DNA of 64,000 nucleotides. Origin: an uncultured Eubacterium sp. (lineage in GTDB: Bacteria; Bacillota; Clostridia; Lachnospirales; Lachnospiraceae). Positions 41,470 to 49,758 of this stretch are shown piece by piece. Positions within the stretch are counted from its first letter, which is position 1. Every line of letters starts with the position of its first letter. The stretch spans positions 62,001 through 126,000 of the forward strand of contig CAJUIL010000006.1 of assembly GCA_910586225.1 (NCBI GenBank), read 5' to 3'. The notes under the pieces are model-generated. The model was given only the letters and a program-made list of their open reading frames with translations. It searched no databases and was not told the DNA's origin. The position numbers and the translations under genes were made by a program.

Positions 41470-43560
41470 TCAGTGCTGTACAGCTATCAGCACCTGTACG
41501 CTGCGCGGCTGTAAAAATGTATGATTATCCATTAGCTGACGAGGTTCAGACAAAATACTATGCGTCATGTAAGTGTCTACAATGACTTCCCAGCGCATCG
41601 TCGGCGGCAGCTGCGGAAGCTGCTGGGTCACGCTTTCCCAGTAAGTGTTGATCGATAAAAAGATAATGTCATCGGTGTCTGTCTCATCTTCTTTTCCAGC
41701 ATACATGATCCCGATTACGTGGGAATCCCATCGATAATTATCATTCCATGCGGTCGCTTCGTGCAGGCTGACGCACGGGAAACCGATGGAGCAGGCGGAT
41801 GTGTTTTTGCGTACGATCGTATGCTCCTTGCGGAAATGGATCATATAGCTGAAAAACTCAAACAGTTCTTTGTTTTTTTCAGGCAGCGACCAGTCTAACC
41901 AGGAAATCATATTGTCCTGGCAGTAGGCATTGTTGTTGCCGTGCTGGCTGTTGCCAAATTCGTCTCCGGCAAGGAACATCGGTGTTCCGCGGCTGAGCAG
42001 CAGGACGGCGCAGGCATTTTTGACCATCCGTCTGCGGAGCGAGAGTATTTCGTGGTTCATTGTTTTTCCTTCCACGCCGCAGTTCCAGCTGTAGTTGTCG
42101 TTGCTGCCGTCGGTATTGTTCCAGCCATTCGCCTCATTGTGTTTTTCATTATAACAGTATAGATCGTTCAGCGTAAACCCGTCGTGGCAGGTAAGGAAAT
42201 TGATCGACGCGTCGTAGCCGCGTGTTTTCGGGTCGTAAATATCGATGGAGCCGGTGATACGCATTGCGGCAGCGGCGGCCCGGTTCGTATCGCCCTTTAA
42301 AAAGCTGCGCACATCGTCGCGGTAGCGTCCGTTCCATTCCGCAAAGCGGTTCCAGGATGGGAAGCTGCCGACCTGGTACAGTCCGCCTGCGTCCCATGCT
42401 TCTGCGATCAGCTTCGTATCGCCGAGGATTGGGTCAAACGCGAGGCTTTGCAGAAGCGGCGGCTTGCGCATCGGGGAACCGTCCTCGTTGCGTCCAAGGA
42501 TGGTCGCAAGGTCGAAGCGGAAGCCGTCTACATGGTAAGTCGTTACCCAGTAGCGCAGACAGTCCAGGATCATACGCTGCACGATCGGATGATTACAGTT
42601 TAATGTATTGCCGCATCCGCTGTAGTTGAAATATTCGCCGTTTGGCTTTAGCATATAGTAAATATTGTTGTCAAAGCCCTTAAATGAAAAGAAATTGCCT
42701 TGCTCATTCCCTTCTGCCGTGTGGTTGAACACAACGTCCAAAATAACCTCGATACCGTTGTCATGCAGCGTTTTTACAAGCTGTTTTAATTCTGTGCCTT
42801 CACGGTTGTATTCAATACCGCCGCAGTAGCTTGTGTTTGGGGAAAAGAAGCTGACAGTATTGTAGCCCCAATAGTCCATCAGGTCATGCCCGTTATATGT
42901 GCGCAGCGACCCAGTTTCGTCAAATTCGAAAATCGGCATCAGCTCGACAGCGTTGACGCCCAATTTTTTCAGATACGGGATTTTTTCCATCAAAGCGGCA
43001 AAGGTTCCTGGCTTTGCGTGGATGGAGGCATCGGCCATTGTAAAGCCCCGTACGTGGAGCTCATAAATGATCAGATCCTCCATTGGGATATGCGGGAATA
43101 CAAAACGGCCCCAGTCAAAGTCGTCCTTGACAACGCGCGCCTTGTAAAAATCGTTCTGTGTTTTTTTTGTTCCCCAGATGCTTTGTCCAGTCACAGCCTT
43201 GGCGTAAGGATCCAGCAGGTTTTTCTTCGGGTTGAAGATCAGTCCGTTTTCCGGTTCGTACGGGCCATCTACACGATAGGCATATTCAAACTCCTCGATA
43301 TTCAGTTTGAATACGATCATCGAAAAAACATTGCCGATGCGGTAGTTGTCCGGAAACTTTAAAATGGCGTACGGCGTGTCCTCTTCCCGGTGAAAGAGCA
43401 GCAGCTCACAGGAAGTCGCATGGTTAGAATGTACGGTAAAGTTGACGCCGCCCGGAATCGCGGTAGCGCCGTTGATATCGTAAAAGCCGGGACGTACTTC
43501 GTACTCGGCAATCGTATCAAAAGGGACCAGATGGATTTTGCTTAATGGAATTGGATTCAT
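41470..43560 (-). CDS. Glycogen debranching enzyme / isoamylase-type GH13 (GlgX-like)
   Basis: 696 residues from ATG 43560; GAGAGGTATCC precedes it, while the upstream in-frame ATG (43635) lies inside the promoter. N-terminal carbohydrate-binding domain (PGGVNFTVHSNHATSCELLL), then the GH13 barrel: VIDLDVVFNH-type VILDVVFNHTAEG (region I), DGFRFDLATILG (II, nucleophile Asp), LIAEAWDAGG (III, acid Glu), FLTCHDGFTL (IV). It hydrolyses alpha-1,6 branches of glycogen. Length is usual for bacterial GlgX/TreX. Its promoter overlaps an inverted repeat (43621-43650), so a regulator controls it. Confidence 0.92.
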   Translation of the reverse strand: MNPIPLSKIHLVPFDTIAEYEVRPGFYDINGATAIPGGVNFTVHSNHATSCELLLFHREEDTPYAILKFPDNYRIGNVFSMIVFKLNIEEFEYAYRVDGPYEPENGLIFNPKKNLLDPYAKAVTGQSIWGTKKTQNDFYKARVVKDDFDWGRFVFPHIPMEDLIIYELHVRGFTMADASIHAKPGTFAALMEKIPYLKKLGVNAVELMPIFEFDETGSLRTYNGHDLMDYWGYNTVSFFSPNTSYCGGIEYNREGTELKQLVKTLHDNGIEVILDVVFNHTAEGNEQGNFFSFKGFDNNIYYMLKPNGEYFNYSGCGNTLNCNHPIVQRMILDCLRYWVTTYHVDGFRFDLATILGRNEDGSPMRKPPLLQSLAFDPILGDTKLIAEAWDAGGLYQVGSFPSWNRFAEWNGRYRDDVRSFLKGDTNRAAAAAMRITGSIDIYDPKTRGYDASINFLTCHDGFTLNDLYCYNEKHNEANGWNNTDGSNDNYSWNCGVEGKTMNHEILSLRRRMVKNACAVLLLSRGTPMFLAGDEFGNSQHGNNNAYCQDNMISWLDWSLPEKNKELFEFFSYMIHFRKEHTIVRKNTSACSIGFPCVSLHEATAWNDNYRWDSHVIGIMYAGKEDETDTDDIIFLSINTYWESVTQQLPQLPPTMRWEVIVDTYMTHSILSEPRQLMDNHTFLQPRSVQVLIAVQH

Positions 43561-43606
43561 TTGGATACCTCTCTTTGTTTTATTCAGTCGTTGATAGCTT
43601 ATTGTT

Positions 43607-43650
43607 ATTATAATCGCTTTAGAAAGTGAAATCAATAGGTTTCACTTTCT
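43607..43650 (-). promoter_or_regulatory. Promoter with overlapping operator of the debranching-enzyme gene
   Basis: On the minus strand TTGATT (43635-43630), 17-bp spacer, TATAAT (43612-43607). The -35 box lies within an inverted repeat AGAAAGTGAAA (43621-43631) / TTTCACTTTCT (43640-43650), 11 bp perfect with an 8-bp centre. A repressor bound there would hide the -35 box. The protein is unknown. Confidence 0.75.
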
Positions 43651-43664
43651 GTGCGAAATTTTTT

Positions 43665-43704
43665 GTAACAGGTCAGCTTGCCTGAGCTGTTACAATATTT
43701 TTTG
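43665..43704 (+). terminator. Terminator-like hairpin in the divergent region
   Basis: GTAACAG (43665-43671) pairs with CTGTTAC (43687-43693), inner pairs TCAG/CTGA, then AATATTTTTT. It points rightward although no rightward gene precedes it; it may insulate or belong to a short leader RNA. Confidence 0.5.
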
Positions 43705-43736
43705 GGAACGGTTCGCAACTTTGTAAGATAGAGCCA

Positions 43737-43765
43737 TTGCTATTATCGGGCAATTTCAGTATAAT
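43737..43765 (+). promoter_or_regulatory. Promoter, TTGCTA-17-TATAAT
   Basis: TTGCTA at 43737-43742, perfect TATAAT at 43760-43765, spacer 17. Transcription would begin near 43772, just upstream of the 80-residue ORF. Confidence 0.7.
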
Positions 43766-43806
43766 ATTATGGAATGACAACCGAATTGGAAGGGAGGATG
43801 CAGACG

Positions 43807-44046
43807 ATGTGCAACTGGTCGGAAGCTATTAATGAAATAAGTTATAAAGAAGGCATGGAAAAAGGCATGGAAAAAGGCATGGAAAAAGGCATGGAAGAAG
43901 GCATGGAAAAAGGTGTCGAAAAAGAGCGGCTTAACGCTATAGAAAGGATGATCAAGGCTAATTTAACAAAGGCTCAGATTATATCCTGCGGTTATACCGA
44001 AGAGGAGTTTGCGAGGGCAAAAGGACTTTTATGTGCAAATGCATAG
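43807..44046 (+). CDS. Short protein with GMEK repeats, resembling the C-terminus of Rpn/PD-(D/E)XK transposase-like proteins
   Basis: 79 residues from ATG 43807 (GGGAGG nine bases before). An ATG at 43774 is in frame but would almost coincide with the transcript start. The product begins MCNWSEAINEISYKEG, continues with five GMEK/GMEE repeats and one degenerate GVEK coded by 12-bp DNA repeats (43849-43924), and ends with a helix-turn pattern RMIKANLTKAQIISCGYTEE. Large Rpn-family nuclease proteins of this lineage end this way, but the N-terminal nuclease is absent and I see no remnant upstream. It has its own promoter and terminator, so it may be an independent small gene rather than debris. 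Confidence 0.7.
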   Translation: MCNWSEAINEISYKEGMEKGMEKGMEKGMEEGMEKGVEKERLNAIERMIKANLTKAQIISCGYTEEEFARAKGLLCANA

Positions 44047-44054
44047 GAATTTTT

Positions 44055-44096
44055 AAACGGGAAAATATCTGGTACGCAGATTATTTTCCTGTTTTT
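44055..44096 (+). terminator. Intrinsic terminator after the GMEK-repeat gene
   Basis: AAACGGGAAAATA.TCTG pairs with CAGA.TTATTTTCCTGTTT, followed by TTTT. The 44047-44362 gap otherwise holds the two operators listed next and no gene. Confidence 0.8.
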
Positions 44097-44144
44097 AACG
44101 ATTTGGGAATCTGAACATCCAGCAAAGCGTTACTTAGGTTCTGT

Positions 44145-44259
44145 TTGCAAACGTTTTCTCGTTTTTTCAGAAAAAGCGAACAGCAATTGGTGTTGATATA
44201 GTTTAGAAACGGAAAAATGAACAAAGACATACGAAAAATTAGTATTGCAAACGTTTTCA
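44145..44259 (+). promoter_or_regulatory. Two cre-like (LacI/CcpA-family) operators, 100 bp apart
   Basis: TTGCAAACGTTTTCT at 44145-44159 and TTGCAAACGTTTTCA at 44245-44259. Both fit the CcpA site pattern WTGNAANCGNWNNCW and differ from each other only in the last base. They start exactly 100 bp apart, upstream of the importer gene at 44363. A LacI-family regulator is encoded in the same cluster (47004), so that protein, or CcpA, or both, may bind. Two sites could allow DNA looping. I could not fix a promoter with confidence between them and 44363. Confidence 0.8.
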
Positions 44260-44362
44260 CAAAAAGTCAGATATGATGTATGTTTCTGTGATAAAATGCA
44301 GATATTGAGTATATGCAGTTGCATTTGTATGAAATACAGGAAAAATACGGAGGTTTTATGAC

Positions 44363-45382
44363 ATGAAAAAAATAGTAAAAAAGCTGATAGCAGGTATGTT
44401 GTTTGTTGGATTATGTGCTTCGGCTGCTGCGTGCGGCGCAGGGGATAAGGGCGGGCAGTCTTCCGCGGACGGCGGGGAGAAAACACAGGTGCGCGTTGCT
44501 TATTTTCCGAATATTACCCATACGCAGGCGCTTGTTATGAAAAATAAAAAAACGCTGGAAGATCAGTGGAAGGATCGGTGTGATGTTACCTGGACATCGT
44601 TTAATGCGGGTCCGGCGGAGATGGAGGCGATTTTTGCCGGGGAGATCGACCTTGGATATATCGGCCCGGTTCCGGCGCTCAGCGCGAATGTGAAGTCAGA
44701 AGGGGATGTGCAGATCATTTCCAATACGACAAATGCTGGGGCGGTTTTGTTAAAGCGTAAGGATTCTGGTATTACGTCGCTTTCTGACCTGGCAGGCAAA
44801 AAGGTTGCTGTACCGCAGATGGGGAATACGCAGCATTTGTGTTTGTTGAGCATTTTATCAGATGAGGGATTAAAAACGGTGGACGCAGGCGGGGACGTGA
44901 CAATAAATGCCAGTTCCAATGCGGACATTTTAAATTTGATGGACAATGGGAGTGTGGATGCGGCGCTTGTTCCGGAGCCTTGGGGGACGACGATCGAAAA
45001 CAATGGAAACGCCGAAATCCTGCTGGATCATAAGGAAGTATTTTTAGAGGGAAATTATCCGACCGCAGTCGTTGTGGCGAGCCAGGATTTTATTGAGGAG
45101 CATCCGGAGCTGGTCAAGGAGTTTTTAGAAGCGCACGAGGAAGCTGCGGCTTATATCAACGCAAATATGGAAGAAGCACAGTCGATCGTAAACGCGGAAA
45201 TTAAGGAAACGACGGGGAAAGCTTTGGATGAGAAAGTGATCCAAAGTGCGTTTTCTAGAATGACAGTAGATACTACATTAAATAAAGAAGCGATCATGAA
45301 GTTTGCCGAGATCAGCAAAAACGAAGGATTTATCAGCAAGGTGCCGGAGGAAAGCGATGTATTTACAACTGAATTCCATTAG
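44363..45382 (+). CDS. NitT/TauT-type ABC transporter substrate-binding lipoprotein (SsuA-like)
   Basis: 339 residues; GGAGG before ATG 44363. Lipoprotein signal MKKIVKKLIAGMLFVGLCAS then AAACGAGDKG. Mature region has the NitT/TauT pattern: VRVAYFPNITHTQALVM, AGEIDLGYIGPVPAL, LAGKKVAVPQMGNTQH and DAALVPEPWGT. Family members bind sulfonates, taurine, nitrate or thiamine precursors; the ligand is not visible. It is the first gene of a substrate-binding/ATPase/permease/regulator set. The ATPase gene overlaps its 3' end by 26 bp. Confidence 0.9.
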   Translation: MKKIVKKLIAGMLFVGLCASAAACGAGDKGGQSSADGGEKTQVRVAYFPNITHTQALVMKNKKTLEDQWKDRCDVTWTSFNAGPAEMEAIFAGEIDLGYIGPVPALSANVKSEGDVQIISNTTNAGAVLLKRKDSGITSLSDLAGKKVAVPQMGNTQHLCLLSILSDEGLKTVDAGGDVTINASSNADILNLMDNGSVDAALVPEPWGTTIENNGNAEILLDHKEVFLEGNYPTAVVVASQDFIEEHPELVKEFLEAHEEAAAYINANMEEAQSIVNAEIKETTGKALDEKVIQSAFSRMTVDTTLNKEAIMKFAEISKNEGFISKVPEESDVFTTEFH

Positions 45383-46145
45383 TAAAATATTTAAGGAAAC
45401 GAAAAAAGAAACGCTGCAGAATATTTCTCTGGAGGTAGAAAAAGGAGAATTTATCTGTATTGTCGGGCCTTCCGGCTGCGGAAAGTCTACGCTTTTAAAT
45501 CTGGCGGCAGGATTGGATACGCCGACGTCCGGGACGATCCTGCTGGATGGCGTGCCAGTGACAGGACCGGGCGCAGACCGCGTGGTGATGTTTCAGGAAG
45601 CGGCGCTGTATCCGTGGCTGAATGTAATGGAAAATGTGATGTTCGGGCTGGAGGCAGCGGGACACCCAAAGCAGAAGCAGCGGGAAATTGCGGAAAAATA
45701 TCTGAAAATGGTGCAGCTTTGGAATTACAGAGATTATCCGATCCATCAGATTTCCGGTGGTATGAAGCAGCGGACGGCGCTTGCGCGCGCACTTGCACTC
45801 GACAGCAAGCTATTGCTGATGGATGAACCGTTTTCTGCTTTGGATAAGCAGACGATCCATATTTTGCGCGCGGAACTTGAGGATATTTGGGAAAAGACGA
45901 AAAAGACGATCTTATATGTGACGCACAGTGTTGAGGAAGCGATATACTTCGCTGACCGGGTTGTTGTAATGGCAGAAAATCCGGGCCAGATCAAAGAAAT
46001 CATTCCGATCCAGTTTCAAAGGCCGCGGAATATCGAGGCGCCGGAATTTACCGCTCTGCGGAAGGAAATTTTGCATCAGGTCAGCCTGAGCGCCAGAAAG
46101 AGCGTGGCAGATGAATTTGACGGCGAGCAGGGGAAACGGACATGA
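45357..46145 (+). CDS. NitT/TauT-type ABC transporter ATP-binding protein (SsuB/TauB-like)
   Basis: 262 residues from ATG 45357 (GGAGGA upstream), inside the end of the binding-protein gene; a longer frame to 45303 has no site. Walker A GPSGCGKSTLLNLA, Q loop MFQEAALYPWL, signature ISGGMKQRTALARA, Walker B LLLMDEPFSALD, switch His YVTHSVEEA. This is the normal SsuB/TauB size and sequence. It overlaps the permease start by four bases. Confidence 0.92.
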   Translation: MYLQLNSISKIFKETKKETLQNISLEVEKGEFICIVGPSGCGKSTLLNLAAGLDTPTSGTILLDGVPVTGPGADRVVMFQEAALYPWLNVMENVMFGLEAAGHPKQKQREIAEKYLKMVQLWNYRDYPIHQISGGMKQRTALARALALDSKLLLMDEPFSALDKQTIHILRAELEDIWEKTKKTILYVTHSVEEAIYFADRVVVMAENPGQIKEIIPIQFQRPRNIEAPEFTALRKEILHQVSLSARKSVADEFDGEQGKRT

Positions 46146-46975
46146 ATACGGATAAAAGGACAGGAGGACAGCCAGGAATGAAAACGGGCGGAGAAGCAGG
46201 CGTGAAGATGCGCAGAATATTGGGAAGTGTATTGTTTTTCATCGGATTGATCGCGTTTTGGCAGCTATTGTATGTGGCGGCGACTGATTGGATGGAATGG
46301 GCGAAGCCTTACGCGGTCCCGCATCCGGCAGGCGTTGTACAGAGCGCAGGAACGCTGCTTGCAAACGGTACGCTGTTTGCGGCGGTTGGAAAAAGTATGC
46401 TGCGGGTTCTGGTTGGATTTTTGATCTCGCTTGTGATCGGAGTGCTGTTCGGTATTTTGATCATCCAGTCGGATTATTTTGCCAGAAATCTAAAGCCGCT
46501 GCTGCTCGGTATCCAAACGCTGCCGAGCATTTGCTGGGTGCCGTTTGCGATACTCTGGTTCGGATTAAATGAAAGCGCGATCGTGTTTGTCGTTGTGATG
46601 GGATCGGTATTTAGTATCTCTCTTTCTGTCGAAAGCGGGATCAAGGAGGTGCCGCCGATCTATATCAAGGCTGCGCGGACAATGGGCGTGACTCCTGGTA
46701 AAATGTACACAAAGGTCATTTTTCCAGCTGCGCTGCCGTCGTTTGTGGCCGGGATGAAGCAGGCCTGGTCATTTGCCTGGCGTGCGTTAATGTCGGGCGA
46801 GGTCATGTCAGCATCTGTCGGGCTTGGCTATACGCTGATGATCGGGCGCGACCTTGCAGATATCAATCAGGTTATGACGGTGATGCTTGTCATCATTTTG
46901 ATAGGGATCGTGATCGATAAGGGAATTTTTTCCAGTGTGGAAAATTATCTGCTCAGGCAGCGTGGGTTAAAGTAG
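46142..46975 (+). CDS. NitT/TauT-type ABC transporter permease (SsuC/TauC-like)
   Basis: 277 residues with six helices, for example IIGLIAFWQLLYVA-like FFIGLIAFWQLLYVAAT near residue 35 and LVGFLISLVIGVLFGILI. The EAA-loop pattern VPPIYIKAARTMGVTPGKMY is typical of BPD-type importers. Together with the two upstream genes it makes a full importer. The N-terminal about 25 residues (MNTDKRTGGQPGMKTGG) are extra hydrophilic; an ATG at 46178 is an alternative start. Confidence 0.92.
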   Translation: MNTDKRTGGQPGMKTGGEAGVKMRRILGSVLFFIGLIAFWQLLYVAATDWMEWAKPYAVPHPAGVVQSAGTLLANGTLFAAVGKSMLRVLVGFLISLVIGVLFGILIIQSDYFARNLKPLLLGIQTLPSICWVPFAILWFGLNESAIVFVVVMGSVFSISLSVESGIKEVPPIYIKAARTMGVTPGKMYTKVIFPAALPSFVAGMKQAWSFAWRALMSGEVMSASVGLGYTLMIGRDLADINQVMTVMLVIILIGIVIDKGIFSSVENYLLRQRGLK

Positions 46976-47003
46976 CAGCTTTTTAAGAAAAGGAGATTTT
47001 CAG

Positions 47004-48023
47004 ATGTCACTGAAAAAAATCGCGCAAATGACGGGTGTATCTGCGGCAACGGTATCTAGGGTGTTGAACCATCCGGATTACCAGTGCCAGGATCCGGCTC
47101 TGACGGAACGCATCCGACAGGCGGCAAGAGAGATGGGCTACGTACCGGATCAAAACGCCAGAAGACTGAAAATGGGCAGCAGCGGGCAGGCTGGACAGGA
47201 AAAACAGTATGTCATTGATATTTTGCTGGCTAGATTTCATTCGTTTGCGGAGGATCCGTTTTTTGCGGAAATGTATCGCTGTATTGAAACGGAATTTCAT
47301 AAGCAAGGGTGTGTTCCGGGACAGATCTTATATGTCCCGGATATTTCTATGCTAAAAGGCAGGCCGCGGGCAGATGGACTGCTTGTGTTAGGCAAATGCC
47401 CGCAGGCCGCGGCAGATGTTGTGCTGCGTAAGTACCGCGGTGTGGCGGCGATCGACCGCAACCCGATGGATTACCAGATGGACGAGATTACGTGCAACGG
47501 TGCGCAGGCTGCGGCGATGGCGGTGGAGTATCTGCTGGAGCTTGGCCATACAGCGATCGCGTATGTCGGAGACTGTACGATGGAGGCAAGGTACAGCGGC
47601 TATTACGAATGCTTGCTGAACCATAAGGTTTCTCTTATTTATGAATATATTGTGCCGACGAGCCAGACGAGAGAGGAGGGCTATCAGGCGTTCGCGCGTT
47701 TGGCTAAAATGCACAGGCCGCCGACTGCGGTATTTTGCGCCAATGATGTGACGGCACTTGGATTTCTGCAGGCTATGAAAGACAGAAACGGAAGGCGCAG
47801 GAAAAAGGTGTATCGGCCAGCGGTGATTTCAATCGATGATATTGAGGAGGCGGTCAGGTTTTCTCCGATGCTGACGACGATCCAGATTCCAAAAGTGGAT
47901 ATGGCGCATCTTGCGGTGCTGACGTTAAAGGACCGGCTGCAGGGAGGGCACGATGTGTGTGTGCGTATGGAGCTGCCATGCCATTTGATGGTAAGGGAGT
48001 CGGCGGGGATGTATTTCGTATAA
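47004..48023 (+). CDS. LacI-family transcriptional regulator of the NitT/TauT-type importer locus
   Basis: 339 residues; AGGAGA before ATG 47004. N-terminal helix-turn-helix and hinge: MSLKKIAQMTGVSAATVSRV and HPDYQCQDPALTERIRQAAR. Effector domain: ADGLLVLGKCPQAA, IDRNPMDYQMDEITCNGAQA, FCANDVTALGFLQAM, PAVISIDDIEEAVRFSPMLTT. Lies 28 bp after the permease and ends before an AEC transporter. The two cre-like sites at 44145-44259 are obvious candidate targets. A LacI-type regulator on a sulfonate/nitrate-type importer is uncommon and may mean the substrate is sugar-like; this is inference. Confidence 0.88.
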   Translation: MSLKKIAQMTGVSAATVSRVLNHPDYQCQDPALTERIRQAAREMGYVPDQNARRLKMGSSGQAGQEKQYVIDILLARFHSFAEDPFFAEMYRCIETEFHKQGCVPGQILYVPDISMLKGRPRADGLLVLGKCPQAAADVVLRKYRGVAAIDRNPMDYQMDEITCNGAQAAAMAVEYLLELGHTAIAYVGDCTMEARYSGYYECLLNHKVSLIYEYIVPTSQTREEGYQAFARLAKMHRPPTAVFCANDVTALGFLQAMKDRNGRRRKKVYRPAVISIDDIEEAVRFSPMLTTIQIPKVDMAHLAVLTLKDRLQGGHDVCVRMELPCHLMVRESAGMYFV

Positions 48024-48090
48024 TGTACGATCATTTGCAGCAAGGTAATGAAAGTGTGTGATACGGATCAAAACGAAAGGAATAATCAAT

Positions 48091-49005
48091 ATGACATTTA
48101 TTACTGTATTTTTCCAGATGCTTGCGCTGCTCCTTATGATCGGAGCAGGATATTTAGCAGCAAAGAAAGGGATGCTGGACGCGCATACGAATAACCAGAT
48201 GTCGGATATGATCGTCAGCATTTTTAATCCGATGCTTGTGCTGGCAAGCGCGGCAAATTCGGTCGGCCAGATTTCCCTGGATGCGATGAAGCTGGCGGGC
48301 GGTATTGCGGCAGGAATGTTTTTGGCATTTATTCTGGCAGGCATGGTGCTGTCGCCGCTATTTGAAAAGGAACCTAGTCAGCGTAAGATTTTCCAGCTGA
48401 TGTTTGTGTTTTCCAATGTGGGTTTTATTGGGATACCGGTGATCTCTAGTATCTTCGGCCCGGAATATGTTGTTTATGTGTCGGAATTTATGCTTGTTTA
48501 TACGCTTGTGTTTTATACGTATGGCATTGCGCTGATGGACGGGAAGCTGTCGCTGTCCTCACTTAAGGCAATGGTAAATCCTGGTACCGTGTGCGGCTTT
48601 TTGGCAATGGGTGTGATCATATTTGAAATTGAGCTGCCGGGCTTTATAAAGACGGCGGTTACTTATCTTGGAAATGTGACCTCCCCGATGGCACTTGTGG
48701 CGGTCGGATTCGCACTGGCGGAATCAGATATCAGGACTATTTTCGGACAGGTGCGGCTTTATGTGTTTTCGTTTGTCAAGCTGCTTGTACTGCCGCTTGC
48801 TCTGCTGCCGCTGCTGCGGCTTGTTATGACAGATACAAAGCTGCTTGCGGTCTGTCTGGTCATGTTTGGGATGCCGGTTGGAAATATGCCGCTGATACTT
48901 GGCAATCAGCGTGGTCTGGATGTCACAGCGTGCAGCGCGGCGATCATTTTATCGACGGTGCTTTGCGTACTGACAGTCCCGGTGCTCATGCTGTTTGCGG
49001 GGTAG
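48091..49005 (+). CDS. AEC-family (auxin efflux carrier type) permease
   Basis: 304 residues from ATG 48091 (AAAGGAAT upstream); the frame reaches back to 48058 without a site. About ten hydrophobic segments: FFQMLALLLMIGAGYLAAKKG, then MVVSIFNPMLVLASAANS-like MIVSIFNPMLVLASAANS, VFSNVGFIGIPVISSIFG and GNMPLILGNQRGLDVT. The intramembrane NP(M/L) and GIP motifs are those of AEC/BASS-like carriers, which move organic acids such as malate. It follows the regulator by 67 bp and may be part of its target set. Confidence 0.9.
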   Translation: MTFITVFFQMLALLLMIGAGYLAAKKGMLDAHTNNQMSDMIVSIFNPMLVLASAANSVGQISLDAMKLAGGIAAGMFLAFILAGMVLSPLFEKEPSQRKIFQLMFVFSNVGFIGIPVISSIFGPEYVVYVSEFMLVYTLVFYTYGIALMDGKLSLSSLKAMVNPGTVCGFLAMGVIIFEIELPGFIKTAVTYLGNVTSPMALVAVGFALAESDIRTIFGQVRLYVFSFVKLLVLPLALLPLLRLVMTDTKLLAVCLVMFGMPVGNMPLILGNQRGLDVTACSAAIILSTVLCVLTVPVLMLFAG

Positions 49006-49152
49006 AGCCGGGGGATTGGTGGTTAAAAGGGTAGAAGAATTAAGAGAATTTTTATTTCATTTTTCTTCCGGATATGTTAAAATAAATCTGTAGCTATGCT
49101 CATAAGTAAAGTCGGCAATGGATTTGCCGGAATGATGCAGGAGGATGTAATA

Positions 49153-49743
49153 ATGAAAAAACAAAGAATTGCAGCAGTGGTATTAACGGCAGCTCTTAGC
49201 GCTGCGCCGCTTTCGATACAGGCAGTATCCGGCCCGGTACCTGGCATGGATAAGGCTATCCCTTCAGTGACGGCGTACGCCGCTTCGAAGCCGTCTGCTT
49301 TCAAGCTGGCCAGCGCGGTGAAAAAGGCGTATGGAGAAGATTACTTGCCAAATTATAAGCTGGATAAGGATGAGATCAAAAGTAAGTATGGAGTAGATGC
49401 TTCTTGGTATTCATCTGCCTATGCACAGGTGCCGATGATCAGTCAGCAGGTGGACGAGATGGTTATTTTCAAGGCGAAAAATACGGCTTCCAAAAAGAAG
49501 ATTTTAAGCGCTGTAAAGAAATACCAGAAGGATTTGAAAGAGAGTACAATGACGTATCCAATGAACGTTTTGAAAATACAAGGCTCTAAGGTGTACGCAA
49601 CCGGAAATTATGTCTGCTTCTTCATGCTGGGTGGAAGCGTTGACAAAAGCATAGAGGAAAGCGGGTCTGAAGAGGCTGTTATCAAGGCACATCAAAAGCT
49701 GAACCAAAAAGCGGTAAATGCAGTGAAAAAGCAGCTGAAATAG
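49153..49743 (+). CDS. Secreted DUF4358-type protein
   Basis: 196 residues from ATG 49153 (AGGAGG at 49139); a longer frame from 49096 has no site. Signal peptide MKKQRIAAVVLTAALSAAPL, probable cleavage after AYA. The mature part follows the DUF4358 pattern: LPNYKLDKDEIKSKYGVDAS, VPMISQQVDEMVIFKAKN and KVYATGNYVCFFMLGG. In gut Clostridia such genes sit beside DHHW and MBOAT O-acetyltransferase genes; here the DHHW gene follows 15 bp later. Role unknown. Confidence 0.78.
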   Translation: MKKQRIAAVVLTAALSAAPLSIQAVSGPVPGMDKAIPSVTAYAASKPSAFKLASAVKKAYGEDYLPNYKLDKDEIKSKYGVDASWYSSAYAQVPMISQQVDEMVIFKAKNTASKKKILSAVKKYQKDLKESTMTYPMNVLKIQGSKVYATGNYVCFFMLGGSVDKSIEESGSEEAVIKAHQKLNQKAVNAVKKQLK

Positions 49744-49758
49744 TTTGCAAAACGTTAG

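Noticed and set aside
49741..49758. TTTGCAAAACGTTAG as a third cre site
   Set aside because: It has an extra A relative to the 44145/44245 sites and lies within the stop-start gap of two coupled genes, so it does not fit the pattern.
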